A DNA stretch of 64,000 nucleotides from Ascidiimonas aurantiaca (GTDB lineage Bacteria > Bacteroidota > Bacteroidia > Flavobacteriales > Flavobacteriaceae). The notes beneath the pieces are model-generated. The model saw only the letters and a program-made list of their open reading frames with translations. It was not told the origin of the DNA and ran no database searches. Both the position numbers and the translations under genes were made by a program. This document shows, piece by piece, positions 7,987 to 17,844 of this stretch. Location of the stretch: contig NZ_JBBEWR010000005.1 in the NCBI RefSeq assembly GCF_037646345.1, forward strand, positions 186,001 to 250,000. Direction: 5' to 3'. Position 1 is the first letter of the stretch. Each line of letters opens with the position of its first letter.

Positions 7987-9057
7987 TTAATCCAGTTGTA
8001 TCGGGGTTCCGGGCCACTCCAGTTGCAACAGTTTTGCCACCGTTGGGGCGATCTGGCTGGTATATAGTTGTTTTTTAGCAGTTACCTCGCCCCGTGCCTT
8101 TACGTTTTTACCAAAAGCAATGAGCCATACCTGGCCGGCTCCTTTTATGCTGGCCCCATGGCTTTTCCAGGTTTCCAGAGGTTGGGTACCCCGGCCGTGA
8201 TCTGTCGTTATCAAAAACACCGTTTGATCTTTGTAAAAAGCATCCTGCTGGGTAAAGTTCCACAGTTGTTTGATAAAGGCATCTGTGTTGCGGGCCGATC
8301 TTAAATAGGCCTGATAGTCGCCGTCATGCGCAAAATCATCGGTTTCACCATAGGCAATGTAGAGAAATCGGGGGTGTTTTTTTTTCAGATGCTCTAAGGC
8401 ATAATGATGAGTAAATGCATCGAGTCGCACACTGCCCCACGGACTGGGTATTTGCTCCTGTAATTCATTTAAAAAGATCTCTTTTTTACTCAGGTCTTTG
8501 GTAGCGGCTTCAAAACCGGCATTTACCGGTATCCCGGATCGTTCTTCATTTATTATAAAGGGAAAAACATCCCAACTACCAAAAGCGGCCACCTTTCCGT
8601 TACCTTCCCGGGTTTGATGGTACTTTTCCAGCAGGGTTATGTTAGGGTTCGGGATCTTGTTGTTACTGTTAATACGTGTGTCATCCGCTTTCCCGGTTAA
8701 AATTTCATTATAGCCCGGATACGAGAACCACATGGTATTGGTAAGGTCCATTTGGTTACCCAGTTCACGATTACCATGTATTTGCCCCATTTGGGCCACC
8801 TGTCCCCAAATAAAAGGAAGCAGGGCTTTTCTTCTTTCCTCCGGGGTGTCTCGCCAAAAAGCCTCTGTAAGCCAAGCGGGGTTATGAACGTAGTCTTTAT
8901 TATTTATTAAAAGTGTATCGGCACCGGTAAAAAGCTCCTGCCAGCGCAGGCCGTCCAGTGTGATAAGAACTACTTTTGGAGGCTCATCGGTCTGTGACCA
9001 TGAGCTGTTTAGGGTCCCTAAGACCAATAATACTATACATGATATGGATATTTTCAT
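7987..9057 (-). CDS. Secreted alkaline phosphatase superfamily hydrolase
   Basis: The 356-residue protein has a signal peptide (MKISISCIVLLVLGTLNSSWSQ) and the two-metal landmarks of the alkaline phosphatase superfamily: ITLDGLRW near residue 34, a nucleophile region NTMWFSYPGYNEILTG (about 107-122, probably Ser), GETDDFAHDGD (Asp and His ligands, about 239) and TTDHGRG...SHG (about 285-303). It is likely a periplasmic phosphomonoesterase, phosphodiesterase or phosphonoacetate-hydrolase-like enzyme. It lies downstream of susD on the same strand, in a locus with phosphonate catabolic genes, which suggests it releases phosphate or phosphonate from the imported substrate. The exact substrate cannot be read from the sequence. 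Confidence 0.85.
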   Translation of the reverse strand: MKISISCIVLLVLGTLNSSWSQTDEPPKVVLITLDGLRWQELFTGADTLLINNKDYVHNPAWLTEAFWRDTPEERRKALLPFIWGQVAQMGQIHGNRELGNQMDLTNTMWFSYPGYNEILTGKADDTRINSNNKIPNPNITLLEKYHQTREGNGKVAAFGSWDVFPFIINEERSGIPVNAGFEAATKDLSKKEIFLNELQEQIPSPWGSVRLDAFTHHYALEHLKKKHPRFLYIAYGETDDFAHDGDYQAYLRSARNTDAFIKQLWNFTQQDAFYKDQTVFLITTDHGRGTQPLETWKSHGASIKGAGQVWLIAFGKNVKARGEVTAKKQLYTSQIAPTVAKLLQLEWPGTPIQLD

Positions 9058-9219
9058 TGTAAAATACGTTTTTTATGAATGTTGTTTTTTTATAGTTTTT
9101 AGAAAACAGATGAGGAGCTACAAGGGAATAACGGAGCCAAAATAAAAATTCTTTTGACCCCGCTATAAAACAATAATTACTAATCCTGAACAATCCTTTT
9201 CTTTTGTGTCTTTTATATT

Positions 9220-10656
9220 TTATTGCTCCCACCAACCTTTGGTGTTAAGATCATCTGGGCCAAAACGTGCTACAGCGGCAGCATAGTTATCGGCATTTAG
9301 GGTCTGTTCAGATTCGGGATAGAAAAACCGTACAGGCACCTGGTTACTGTTGGTATTGTTAGGGCCGGGTACGATCACAGAAGGAAAACCGGTTCTTCTG
9401 AAGTCGTACCATGCCTCCAGGCCTACCAGAAAAGAGGCCAGCCACTTTTGGGTGAGTATGGTTTCCAGTTCTCCGTCATACGCTACTCCGGTTTGGGTGA
9501 GATAGGCAGGTATGTCCTGATTTACGTTCCAGTATTCAAATGAAAGGCGTATGCCTTCGTTGTAAAGGGTTTCAGCATCAGCAGAGATAAGACCTCTTTG
9601 AGCGGCTTCTGCCAGAATAAAATGCACTTCTGCAGTTTGCATAATGGCGGCTTTTACCGAGTTGGTAGAATCGAAGAAGAAAGCCTGATTTAAACGGGAT
9701 ACATTACTGGCTCCGCCGTTAAAGTTAGAGGCATTGTCTTCACTGAGCCCGTTGGGCAGCCCTACAAACAGACCGGGATCATCTTCGGGATTATCGGTAG
9801 GCTGATACCAGGCCTGCAGGCGGCCGTCATTAAATTGTTTTAGTATTGATTCGCTGGTTTGACTCATTCGGTGCTCGTCAAAACTACCAATACGCCCCAC
9901 GCTTAGATGCCAGGAATCGATACGGGTGGTTCCGGGATATGCCATGGCGGCATTGTCGGCATTGGTAGCTATAAATACACCAGAATTTACGATATCCTGC
10001 ATTTCGCCGGAAACGTCGGTTTTACCGGAAATGCGAAGCAGATAGCGCAGCCGTAAAGAGTTGGCTAGTTTTCTCCATTTTTCCAGATCGCCTTCAAAAA
10101 GAATGTCCCCGCCTAAAATGGGTTGCCCGAGTGCCAGTTGTTCTTCAGCGGTTCGCAGATCGGCCAGAATACCATTATAAATACTTTCCTGAGTATCGTA
10201 GGCAGGTGTAAAAATACCTTCGGTACCGGCAATGGCTTCTGAAAATGGGACATCGCCCCAGTTGTCTGTTAAATTGGCAAATACATAGGCTCTCATGATT
10301 AAAGCAATCCCTTCGTAACTGGTGTTCCTGCTATCTTCTGCAAGGGCATTTTCCAGTATAATGTCAATTTCGGGAAGAATGCCGTAATAGGTGTTCCAGA
10401 TACTGCTTTCTGACCCCCAGCTATAACGATCAAATTCGGTAAAGTTGATCTTGGCGGTTAATTGTGCCACGAGGTTGCCGTTTGACCATCCTGTTCGGGC
10501 AGTTCTGTCTGCTATGGTTGATATCACGGTAGATAGCAAGAGGTCTGAAGTAACCTCTTCAGGTTCGTTAGGGTTGGTATTGATCTCTTCAAAGTTTTCG
10601 GTACAACTTAGTGTACTCAGAAAAACAAGAAGGGATACGATTATACTTTTTTTCAT
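9220..10656 (-). CDS. SusD/RagB family nutrient-binding outer membrane lipoprotein
   Basis: The start at 10656 (fifth codon of the longest frame) gives a lipoprotein signal MKKSIIVSLLVFLSTLSC with Cys at residue 18. The mature protein shows the SusD-like_2 pattern: INTNPNEPEEVTSDLLLSTVIS near the N-terminus, TPR-like helices around ALIMRAYVFANLTDNWGDVPFSEA (about 125-150), LANSLRLRYLLRIS (about 200) and the C-terminal LASFLVGLEAWYDFRRTGFP. It forms the lid of a SusCD transporter, capturing substrate on the cell surface. It follows susC by 16 bp and is surely co-transcribed with it. Confidence 0.93.
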   Translation of the reverse strand: MKKSIIVSLLVFLSTLSCTENFEEINTNPNEPEEVTSDLLLSTVISTIADRTARTGWSNGNLVAQLTAKINFTEFDRYSWGSESSIWNTYYGILPEIDIILENALAEDSRNTSYEGIALIMRAYVFANLTDNWGDVPFSEAIAGTEGIFTPAYDTQESIYNGILADLRTAEEQLALGQPILGGDILFEGDLEKWRKLANSLRLRYLLRISGKTDVSGEMQDIVNSGVFIATNADNAAMAYPGTTRIDSWHLSVGRIGSFDEHRMSQTSESILKQFNDGRLQAWYQPTDNPEDDPGLFVGLPNGLSEDNASNFNGGASNVSRLNQAFFFDSTNSVKAAIMQTAEVHFILAEAAQRGLISADAETLYNEGIRLSFEYWNVNQDIPAYLTQTGVAYDGELETILTQKWLASFLVGLEAWYDFRRTGFPSVIVPGPNNTNSNQVPVRFFYPESEQTLNADNYAAAVARFGPDDLNTKGWWEQ

Positions 10657-10672
10657 CTTAGTGTACATTAGT

Positions 10673-13600
10673 TTAAAAGGTTATGTTTATATTAAGTCCC
10701 ATGCTTCTGGTGCTGGGAAGGGCCATGTCTTCTACACCGGGTACGAGGGTACCTCCGTTAAATGAAATGGTTTCGGGATCAAAATGGGGATTCTCCGTCC
10801 AAAGAGCCAGATTCCTGCCTACTATGGATATGCTCATGGTGTTTATAAAGGTGTTTTTTAGCACATTTGAAGGGAGGTTATAACCAAACCGGACCTCCCG
10901 GAGCTTAAGGAAAGAGGCATCAAACATCCCGATCTCTTCATTGCCGCGATTATAGCGCCACCAGTAATAATCTCTTCCACTCAATCGCACATCGTTGGGG
11001 CGGTAGCTGCCATCTGCATTTTGAATAACGCCTTCGGAGATGATACCGGTTTCACGACCCACGGCGGTAAAGTCCATAAGGCCGGAAGTACCTCCTATAA
11101 GTACGGTTCTTGACATGATCTCTCCACCGTGTCTCCAGTCAAATAGGAACCCGAGATTAAAATTTTTATAGGTAAAGGTATTTTGCCAGCCCAGAGTAAA
11201 ATCAGGATTGTAGTTCCCCAGCTTTTTTAGATTGGGATCCCGAATGGAAAACCCTTCTTCGTTATGCACTACCTGACCAAAAAACGGGCTACCGGGATCA
11301 TTTACGGTTACAAAACCGGTACCATATACATCTCCCATTCTGCCGCCTACACGTGCCTGTACACTGAGGTAATTGTTCGCAATTTCATAGGTGTTGAGGT
11401 CGTCTATCAACTCTTTAACTTCTCCCCGGGCACTCGTAAAGTTAAAGGTGCTTTCCCATTTAAAATTATCGGTTTGTAGCGGGGTTGTGTTTAACACAAT
11501 TTCCACTCCACGGTTTTGGATCTCTCCGGCATTGATAATACGGGAGCTAAATCCGGAAGTATTGGCTACGGGTAGAGTTAATATCTGGTTTCTGGTGATA
11601 GAGTTGTAATAGGTAACGTCTATACCAAGACGGTTATTAAAAAAGCGAATGTCGGCTCCTATTTCATAGGAGTCGGCCTCTTCGGGTTTTAGGTTTTCAT
11701 TTCTTAAAATATTGGAGGCGCTTACTCTTTGAAAACTCCCGAAAGGCTCATTAAATTCGAATGTATTTCTCAGGGCATAGGGGTCGGTATCGTTACCCAC
11801 ACGTGCCCAACCGGCTCTTAACTTGGCGAAAGTAAAGGCTTCGGGTAATTTAAACATATCGGAAACGATCATACTCAGCCCGACAGACGGGTAGAAAAAG
11901 GAATTGTTGTTGGCCGGTAGGGTACTGGACCAGTCATTTCTACCGGTAACGTCTAAGAATATCATGTTTTTATAGGAGAGATTGGCAAACATATACAGGG
12001 AGTTTACCTGCCTTTCATCAATAAACTGGGTTTTTGCCAGTGGTTCTGCGGCATTTTGAAAATTATAGATACCGGGTACAGATAGTGAATTGGCGCTTAT
12101 ACGCTTGTATCGGTTTTCTTCTTCTCTTATGTTTCCTCCAAAAGAGGCCCCTATGGTAAAATCTTCGTCAATATTTTTGTTATAGGTTAGGAGAAAGTCG
12201 GTATTTTGTTCTCTAAAAAAGATATCATCTTCCCGGTACTGCCCCTGGGCGAACCGCTGCGAACTAAAGGCGCGTTGTCCCGTTCGGAGTTCACTAAAAT
12301 AGTCGATCCCGGTTCTTACCATTAAGTTAAGATCTTCAGTGATCCTGATATCTGCCCGGGCACTACCAAAGATCCGGTTTTTATTAAACCCGTTGGTGTT
12401 CTCATACATTGTAAAGAAGGGGTTATCATGCCAGTTATAGTTATAGTTAAACTGTTGCCTTTCTTCCAGGCCGGGCTGCCAGTAATCCCGAAGAGAGTTC
12501 ATGTCGATCTGCCTCCCAAACCATACCCAGAGATACATTATGTTTTCAGTGCCATAGGAGTTATTGGGGCGGTTGTTACTGCTACTGTTCACATAGTTAA
12601 CAGATGAGCTTACCTTTAACCAGTCTGCGAGGTTGTATGACCCGCTAAGGGCATAGGTTTCTCTGTTAAAATCGGTATTTGGAAGGATCCCTTCGTTATC
12701 AAGATTGGTAAGCGATACGCGGAAGTTCCCTTTTTCATTACCTCCGGTTACAGATAGGTTGGTAGTAATGGTCCTGCCGGTCCTGAAAAAGTCGTCTTCT
12801 ATATTACCGGGGCTGGCTGTCCAGGGGGTGGCAATGATCTCATCGGCAAAGGTACCATCGGGATTGCGGGGTCGCACGGCAAAGTCTCCTGCACGTAACC
12901 CGCTGGTGGTAGGGCTGTCGTGTTGGGGTATGAGTTGCCCGTTAAAGCGGGGCCCCCAGCTCTCGTCAATATTGTCATTAAGACCTCCCCCAAATCCGTC
13001 ACCAAATGCAAATTCACCACCGGCTCCCTGGCCATACTGGTTTTGGTATTGGGGTATTCTAAGGGCACTTTCAAAGGTTACGTTTTGAGTAAAACTCACC
13101 CCGAGCCCTCGGGTGGCTTTACCTGATTTGGTAGTTACAAGTACTACTCCGTTTAATCCTCTTGAACCGTAAAGTGCAGTCGCATTGGGGCCTTTAAGTA
13201 TGGAAATGGTCTCAATATCATCGGGATTGAGGTCCTGTGCACCGTTACCAAAGTCGGTTTCCAGATTGCCCTCGGCACGGTTGCTTATTGTTCGGTTAGA
13301 GATTGGGATACCATCTACTACAAACAATGGCGAGTTATTACCGGGAATTAAGGAACCTTCACCCCTTATTACGATTCGTGAAGTGGATCCTACTCCTGAA
13401 CTTCCCTGAGTAATCTGAACACCGGCTACCCGTCCTGCCAGAGAGTTGGTAACATTGGTTTCTCTTGCGGTTACGAGGTTCTCGTTCTGTACTTCCTGAA
13501 CGGAATATCCCAATCGCTTTTTCTCTCTTTTAATACCGAGGGCGGTGACTACTACTTCATCCAGTTGCTGCGAGTCAGGCAGTAACTGAATGGTAATGCT

Positions 13601-13861
13601 CGATTTTCCGCTAACATCTATCTCCTGACTTATGTATCCTAAATAGGAAAATAACAGAATTTCTGATCCTTCGGAGAGCCTGATCTCGAAATTACCGTCA
13701 AAATCAGTCGCTGTGCCTGTTGCACTGCCCTTTACAAGTACCGATGCTCCGGCTAGAGGTATGTTGTTCTCATCTACAACGGTTCCTGTAAATGTTTTTT
13801 GCGATACCCCGACAAAACTAACCATACAGGCAAGAAATGTGAGTAGTAAAGATTTTTTCAT
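10673..13861 (-). CDS. SusC/RagA family TonB-dependent outer membrane transporter
   Basis: The 1062-residue barrel protein has a signal peptide (MKKSLLLTFLACMVSFVGVSQ), a carboxypeptidase-regulatory-like domain (TFTGTVVDENNIPLAGASVLVKG, about 23-100), a plug with VVVTALGIKREKKRLGYSVQ (about 104) and VDGIPISNRTIS, and a large beta-barrel ending in the outer-membrane terminal motif NINITF. There is no N-terminal sigma-regulator signalling domain. With the adjacent SusD it forms an energised import complex. Neighbouring phosphonate genes suggest that its cargo is an organophosphonate, perhaps a phosphonate-bearing glycan or lipid headgroup, but that is inference. Confidence 0.95.
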   Translation of the reverse strand: MKKSLLLTFLACMVSFVGVSQKTFTGTVVDENNIPLAGASVLVKGSATGTATDFDGNFEIRLSEGSEILLFSYLGYISQEIDVSGKSSITIQLLPDSQQLDEVVVTALGIKREKKRLGYSVQEVQNENLVTARETNVTNSLAGRVAGVQITQGSSGVGSTSRIVIRGEGSLIPGNNSPLFVVDGIPISNRTISNRAEGNLETDFGNGAQDLNPDDIETISILKGPNATALYGSRGLNGVVLVTTKSGKATRGLGVSFTQNVTFESALRIPQYQNQYGQGAGGEFAFGDGFGGGLNDNIDESWGPRFNGQLIPQHDSPTTSGLRAGDFAVRPRNPDGTFADEIIATPWTASPGNIEDDFFRTGRTITTNLSVTGGNEKGNFRVSLTNLDNEGILPNTDFNRETYALSGSYNLADWLKVSSSVNYVNSSSNNRPNNSYGTENIMYLWVWFGRQIDMNSLRDYWQPGLEERQQFNYNYNWHDNPFFTMYENTNGFNKNRIFGSARADIRITEDLNLMVRTGIDYFSELRTGQRAFSSQRFAQGQYREDDIFFREQNTDFLLTYNKNIDEDFTIGASFGGNIREEENRYKRISANSLSVPGIYNFQNAAEPLAKTQFIDERQVNSLYMFANLSYKNMIFLDVTGRNDWSSTLPANNNSFFYPSVGLSMIVSDMFKLPEAFTFAKLRAGWARVGNDTDPYALRNTFEFNEPFGSFQRVSASNILRNENLKPEEADSYEIGADIRFFNNRLGIDVTYYNSITRNQILTLPVANTSGFSSRIINAGEIQNRGVEIVLNTTPLQTDNFKWESTFNFTSARGEVKELIDDLNTYEIANNYLSVQARVGGRMGDVYGTGFVTVNDPGSPFFGQVVHNEEGFSIRDPNLKKLGNYNPDFTLGWQNTFTYKNFNLGFLFDWRHGGEIMSRTVLIGGTSGLMDFTAVGRETGIISEGVIQNADGSYRPNDVRLSGRDYYWWRYNRGNEEIGMFDASFLKLREVRFGYNLPSNVLKNTFINTMSISIVGRNLALWTENPHFDPETISFNGGTLVPGVEDMALPSTRSMGLNINITF

Positions 13862-14143
13862 TTTTGAGTATTTGTAAAATTGATTTAATTATTTATCAAC
13901 AAATATCATCTATGAAATTGAAAACCTGCTTAGTTAGAGATTAAGAAAAAGATAGTTTAAGGTTAAACAGATATTCCTAAAGTTATGTTAATATTATTTA
14001 CAAATATTCACATTTTAAAGTATTTTGGCAGTTGTAGGATAAATAATTAATATATTGCTTGTCAGGGTATTAATGTATTTCATCTTCTTTATTAGGATTT
14101 TTCTCAGTATTATAAATATTATAAATTTAAGAACGCAGTTATA
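13862..14143. promoter_or_regulatory. Divergent promoter region of susC and the XRE-cupin regulator
   Basis: A very A+T-rich spacer between susC (leftward) and the regulator gene (rightward). Any operator for the XRE-cupin protein would be expected here. I could not pick out a convincing inverted repeat or -7 box by eye. Confidence 0.45.
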
Positions 14144-14710
14144 ATGGAAGATTATCTCGTAGGAATAGGTAAAAGGATCAAGGAATTACGAAAAAACAAA
14201 CAAAAAACAATAAGTGATATAGCATTAAGGGCAGGTGTTACGGCAGGGTTAATTTCTAAGATCGAAAATGGGAGAACGATTCCCTCGCTTCCGGTGTTTT
14301 TAAAAATAGTGGATGCTCTGGGGGTGGAGTTAAGAGATTTTTTTGACGGGATACTGAAAGGGAACAAGGCTAATTTTCTGGTGATGAGAAAAGATGAAAG
14401 TCAGATTATTGAGAAGGAAGATGAGGCGGTAGGCTTCACCTACAATTATCTTTTTAGTAAATCGTTAAACTCTATTGGTTTTCAAAGTGTTTTGCTGGAG
14501 GTAGAGCCTAATTCAAAACGCGGGAAGGTTACTACCGATGCTTTTGAATTCAAATACGTACTGAAGGGCGAATGCCATTATATAATTGGAGACCATGAGG
14601 TACTACTTCATGAAGGGGATTCTATTTTTTTTGACGGCCGCATCCCTCATGTTCCGGTGAACAGAGGGGATAATACTTCAAAAATGCTTGTGATCTATTT
14701 TTTTCTTTAG
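14144..14710 (+). CDS. XRE family regulator with C-terminal cupin domain
   Basis: The 188-residue protein has an N-terminal helix-turn-helix (IGKRIKELRKNKQKTISDIALRAGVTAGLISKIENG, with GLISKIENGR as the recognition helix, about residues 37-47). It is followed by a small-molecule-binding cupin_2 domain (VLKGECHYIIGDHEVLLHEGDSIFFDGRIPHVPVN, about 140-175). Proteins of this plan sense a metabolite and control adjacent catabolic genes. It is divergent from susCD and convergent with the phosphonatase-like operon, so it is the obvious local regulator of both. The ligand may be a phosphonate or an aldehyde intermediate. Confidence 0.88.
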   Translation: MEDYLVGIGKRIKELRKNKQKTISDIALRAGVTAGLISKIENGRTIPSLPVFLKIVDALGVELRDFFDGILKGNKANFLVMRKDESQIIEKEDEAVGFTYNYLFSKSLNSIGFQSVLLEVEPNSKRGKVTTDAFEFKYVLKGECHYIIGDHEVLLHEGDSIFFDGRIPHVPVNRGDNTSKMLVIYFFL

Positions 14711-14720
14711 GGAGTTACTA

Positions 14721-15401
14721 CTATAAGATATTTTTAAGTTCTGCAAGGTTTTCAAGGATAAGTGTGGGTTGGGCGGTTTGCAGTTGTTTTCGGGTTTGTG
14801 CCCCGGTAAGTACGCCTATGGTGATACCGCAGCAGGCATTTTTTCCTTCTTCAATATCAACTATAGAGTCTCCTGCTTTCAGTACTTTTGATGGATCGTC
14901 TATGGAAAATCTTTTCATGGCCAGGTGTATCATTTCTGCAGAAGGTCTTCCAGTAGCTACATCATCTGCTGTAATAAGATCATCTATGTTTTTTCCTATT
15001 TCCCATCCTAATTTTTTAATAAGTTTCCGGGCTGTACTTTCATCATATCCCGTATTTAAAACTACTTTAATACCTCTGGATCGTAAATATTCAAAAAGAT
15101 CTTCAACCCCATTATAACTGGTTATCTCAAGCGCATTGTAAGCCTGTTTTAGCTCTTTTTTAAAGGTGTTAAACAGATAATCTATTTCCAGGGAGCTGGT
15201 TGTTTTATCATGAATTATCTGTAAAATATCGTGTATAGCGTTTCGCTTCTCTTTACCGGCACCCAGTTCCAGGACAATTTCAAGAGGTACATGGTATCCT
15301 GCCTCTGTTAATACTTTTTGAACGGTTTTGTAAACTACGTTATTTTCATTTACGGTGGTTCCGGCCATATCAAAAATGGCCAGTTCAATACTATTTTTCA
15401 T
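14721..15401 (-). CDS. Phosphonatase-like HAD hydrolase
   Basis: The 226-residue HAD hydrolase carries DMAGTTV with the nucleophilic Asp at residue 11. GAGK (Lys 50) lies where phosphonoacetaldehyde hydrolase PhnX has its Schiff-base lysine, followed by VVLNTGYD (motif II), LGW..., and KAGDSIVDIEEGKNA (motif IV). It matches the 'PhnX-like' TIGR03351 group better than true PhnX. Such genes sit next to TIGR03364 oxidoreductases in aminoethylphosphonate catabolism. The likely reaction is cleavage of the C-P bond of phosphonoacetaldehyde or a close analogue, releasing phosphate. It starts 6 bp after the oxidoreductase stop codon. Confidence 0.82.
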   Translation of the reverse strand: MKNSIELAIFDMAGTTVNENNVVYKTVQKVLTEAGYHVPLEIVLELGAGKEKRNAIHDILQIIHDKTTSSLEIDYLFNTFKKELKQAYNALEITSYNGVEDLFEYLRSRGIKVVLNTGYDESTARKLIKKLGWEIGKNIDDLITADDVATGRPSAEMIHLAMKRFSIDDPSKVLKAGDSIVDIEEGKNACCGITIGVLTGAQTRKQLQTAQPTLILENLAELKNIL

Positions 15402-15407
15402 GTACTT

Positions 15408-16568
15408 CTAGTTCAGGTTTAATAAGTTCCCGATATGGTGCCTGGCAAACCCTGCGCTACCGGTCATGCCTTTGCCCCCTATACCTGTTACAATATGTAT
15501 ATGGTTGTCAATGGTTTTTTGGAATATATCATGATTTTTACACTGAGCGTATGTGCCGTACCATTTTCTCTGGATGTCAAATGTAGGGAACTCAAATATT
15601 TTCTTGGTTTCTTTCATAATAAAACGATCAATATCTAGATTGAGATCATACCCCAGTTCATCTGCTTTGGCAGCATTGGCATATTGGTGTGAATCACCTA
15701 TAATGATGGATCCGTCTGCAGCCTGTTTGAAGAGAATATGTACTCCCCATTTTTTTTGTAATGAATCATTACTTTCGTTAGCTTTTATACCTGGGTATGA
15801 AGGGCACTCACTAAACGACTCATATCTTCGGATGCTCCAACCGGTTAAAACAGAACCTTTTAATTCATAGTTTTTCTGAGGTACTGTTTGCATCATTTGG
15901 AGTTTTGATACCTGTAGGTCACTTTCCCAGAAGAGGTTGGGATACAAATATTTAAAGTCGGCTCCGCTGCAAATAATTACTTTTTCGGCAATGATATTTT
16001 CGTTGTGGGCTCCGGTAACTTCAACTCCGTTATTGGTTTTTTCACAGCGAACCGCCAGAAAATTGGTTTTCATAACCAGTTGCAGTGTTTCCTGCATGTA
16101 TTTTTGTAATCGGTGTATCATCGTACGGGGTTCTACGGTAACCTCCTGGGGGTACAACAGTCCGGCAACTACATAGTTTTTAGACAAACCGGGATACCTG
16201 TCCAGACATTCTTTTTTGGTAAGCATTACAGAATGATAATCATTTGTTTTGTTTATATTTTTTAACTCCCTAAGCAATTGTTCTTCTTCTTGGTCGGAGG
16301 CTAGGTAAACGGTTCCGTTCTGGCGTACCGAAATATCAAACGAAGACTGTATGTCTTTATAGATATCGAGGCTCTCTCTTCCCCATTTTTGCCATTTTGT
16401 GTTCATGCCAGAGGGAACTACCTGCCCAAAATTTTGTGTAGTGGCTCCACGGGGGCTGTTGTCTTTTTCAACCAGGCAAACCCGTAACCCATTTTTAAGA
16501 GCATGCCATGCATGGAACGTACCCAAAATACCTCCGCCTATTATTATTATATCAAACTTTTGTGCCAT
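15408..16568 (-). CDS. FAD-dependent oxidoreductase, TIGR03364-like (aminophosphonate-associated)
   Basis: The 386-residue DAO-type flavoprotein begins FDIIIIGGGILGTFHAWHALKNG, a dinucleotide-binding motif at residues 5-27, followed by CLVEKDNSPRGATTQNFGQV, the region that precedes the flavin in glycine-oxidase-like enzymes. Near the C-terminus, HIVTGIGGKGMTGSAGFARH closes the FAD site. The family is tied by gene neighbourhood and reported enzymology to oxidative removal of the amino group from 2-aminoethylphosphonate-type substrates, giving phosphonoacetaldehyde for the adjacent phosphonatase-like enzyme. It overlaps the upstream DUF5690 gene by 17 bp, so the three genes are one operon. Confidence 0.85.
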   Translation of the reverse strand: MAQKFDIIIIGGGILGTFHAWHALKNGLRVCLVEKDNSPRGATTQNFGQVVPSGMNTKWQKWGRESLDIYKDIQSSFDISVRQNGTVYLASDQEEEQLLRELKNINKTNDYHSVMLTKKECLDRYPGLSKNYVVAGLLYPQEVTVEPRTMIHRLQKYMQETLQLVMKTNFLAVRCEKTNNGVEVTGAHNENIIAEKVIICSGADFKYLYPNLFWESDLQVSKLQMMQTVPQKNYELKGSVLTGWSIRRYESFSECPSYPGIKANESNDSLQKKWGVHILFKQAADGSIIIGDSHQYANAAKADELGYDLNLDIDRFIMKETKKIFEFPTFDIQRKWYGTYAQCKNHDIFQKTIDNHIHIVTGIGGKGMTGSAGFARHHIGNLLNLN

Positions 16569-17844
16569 AGTGTAAGTTTTTACTAAACGTAGTTTTTATA
16601 TATTTTTTTCTTAGGTGCAACATAGAAATCAGAGAGATAAGTATCCCTACAATTGCCATAACATAGGATCCGTATATAAAAAAATTAAGCCACGACAGAG
16701 CGGGTTGGGCAAAATTTTTATAAAGTAAAACAAGAATACTGCCCAGATATCCGAAAGAATCAGCTATGTAAATCAAAAAACCGGAGTTTCCTTTTATTCT
16801 AAAAGCTGCAATAAACCTGTCAAAAAAAAGACAGTTAAAAGGTACGTAACAAATATACAGGCCAAAGCCGGTGCATACCATCCAGAGAAAAGGATTTAGC
16901 ACCTGTATCTGAAAGAGAAAAGTAGATACACCGGTTAAAAATGTTCCTATAATAAGAAGTATGTGATATGTGAACAGGGCTTTAAGGTTATTTTTTATAT
17001 AGAATAAAGACCCTAAAATAAAGAGTACCACAATGGCTACCATAATCTCTGAAAAAGAAAATACGGAAATATCGCCTTTATACCCGATACTGTCCCAGAG
17101 CTCGCGTGCAAAATTGTCGCGAAAATCTCTAAAAGCTGTAAGCAGGGTATAGAAAAAAACGAGTATAATAAGAGCAAATAAATAGTTCCTGACAAGAGTT
17201 TTTCTATCGTTTCGGGTCATGGGTACTCTTTCTACACGCAGTTTTTTATCTTCAGCAGTAGGTGGAGGAATCTTTCCAAGGAACCATGCAAAAACAAAAA
17301 AAGGTACTAAAAAAAGCGCCCCGGTAACAGCCGGCATTAAAAACTCATTAACACCCCAGTTGTTCATGACAAACAAACCTGCAGATTTAACGACACCGCT
17401 TGAAACGATAAAGCTGGAAGAAAGTACTACCCCAAGAATATCTGTAACTTTCCTTCCCTCTAAAAAGGAAAATACGATACCCCATATCATACCCAGAGGT
17501 AAGCCATTCAGGAATAGAAAAATAATATTGTAAGGCTGTGGTACATAAGCAAACAGAAGTAGCGCCACTTCTGCGATCAAAATAAAAACAAAAAGATAAG
17601 GCAACCGTTCTGCAGACTTTAACTCTGAAATAAACCGAATACCCAGTATTTTGGAAAGTGCATACCCTAATACCTGAGAAATGATGAGTAAAATTTTATA
17701 ATCAATGCCTAAAAATGAAAAGGATTCAAAAGTACCTGCCGTAAAGGGCTTTCTAAATGCATACATGCAAAAATACGTGCCAAATGCCGCTAAAGAAGCA
17801 TGAATGGTAAAGCGTATTTCTTTACGTATTTTACAGGTAGTCAT
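16552..17844 (-). CDS. DUF5690 MFS-like membrane transporter
   Basis: The 430-residue protein has about twelve hydrophobic helices and the family's N-terminal text (AAFGTYFCMYAFRKPFTAGTFESFSFLGIDYK), including the RKPF motif also seen in organophosphate/phosphate antiporters of the MFS. It is the first gene of a three-gene operon with the TIGR03364-type and TIGR03351-type enzymes, and contains no periplasmic-binding or ATPase partner. I infer that it carries the aminophosphonate across the inner membrane after SusCD import. That would replace the PhnCDE/PhnSTU ABC systems used by Proteobacteria. Confidence 0.8.
   Translation of the reverse strand: MTTCKIRKEIRFTIHASLAAFGTYFCMYAFRKPFTAGTFESFSFLGIDYKILLIISQVLGYALSKILGIRFISELKSAERLPYLFVFILIAEVALLLFAYVPQPYNIIFLFLNGLPLGMIWGIVFSFLEGRKVTDILGVVLSSSFIVSSGVVKSAGLFVMNNWGVNEFLMPAVTGALFLVPFFVFAWFLGKIPPPTAEDKKLRVERVPMTRNDRKTLVRNYLFALIILVFFYTLLTAFRDFRDNFARELWDSIGYKGDISVFSFSEIMVAIVVLFILGSLFYIKNNLKALFTYHILLIIGTFLTGVSTFLFQIQVLNPFLWMVCTGFGLYICYVPFNCLFFDRFIAAFRIKGNSGFLIYIADSFGYLGSILVLLYKNFAQPALSWLNFFIYGSYVMAIVGILISLISMLHLRKKYIKTTFSKNLHYGTKV

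Noticed and set aside
12705..13126. Long frames opposite susC
   Set aside because: Shadows of the coding frame of a confident SusC gene; no independent start or domain signals.
14152..14367. Minus-strand frame inside the XRE-cupin gene
   Set aside because: Complement of a well-supported helix-turn-helix coding region.
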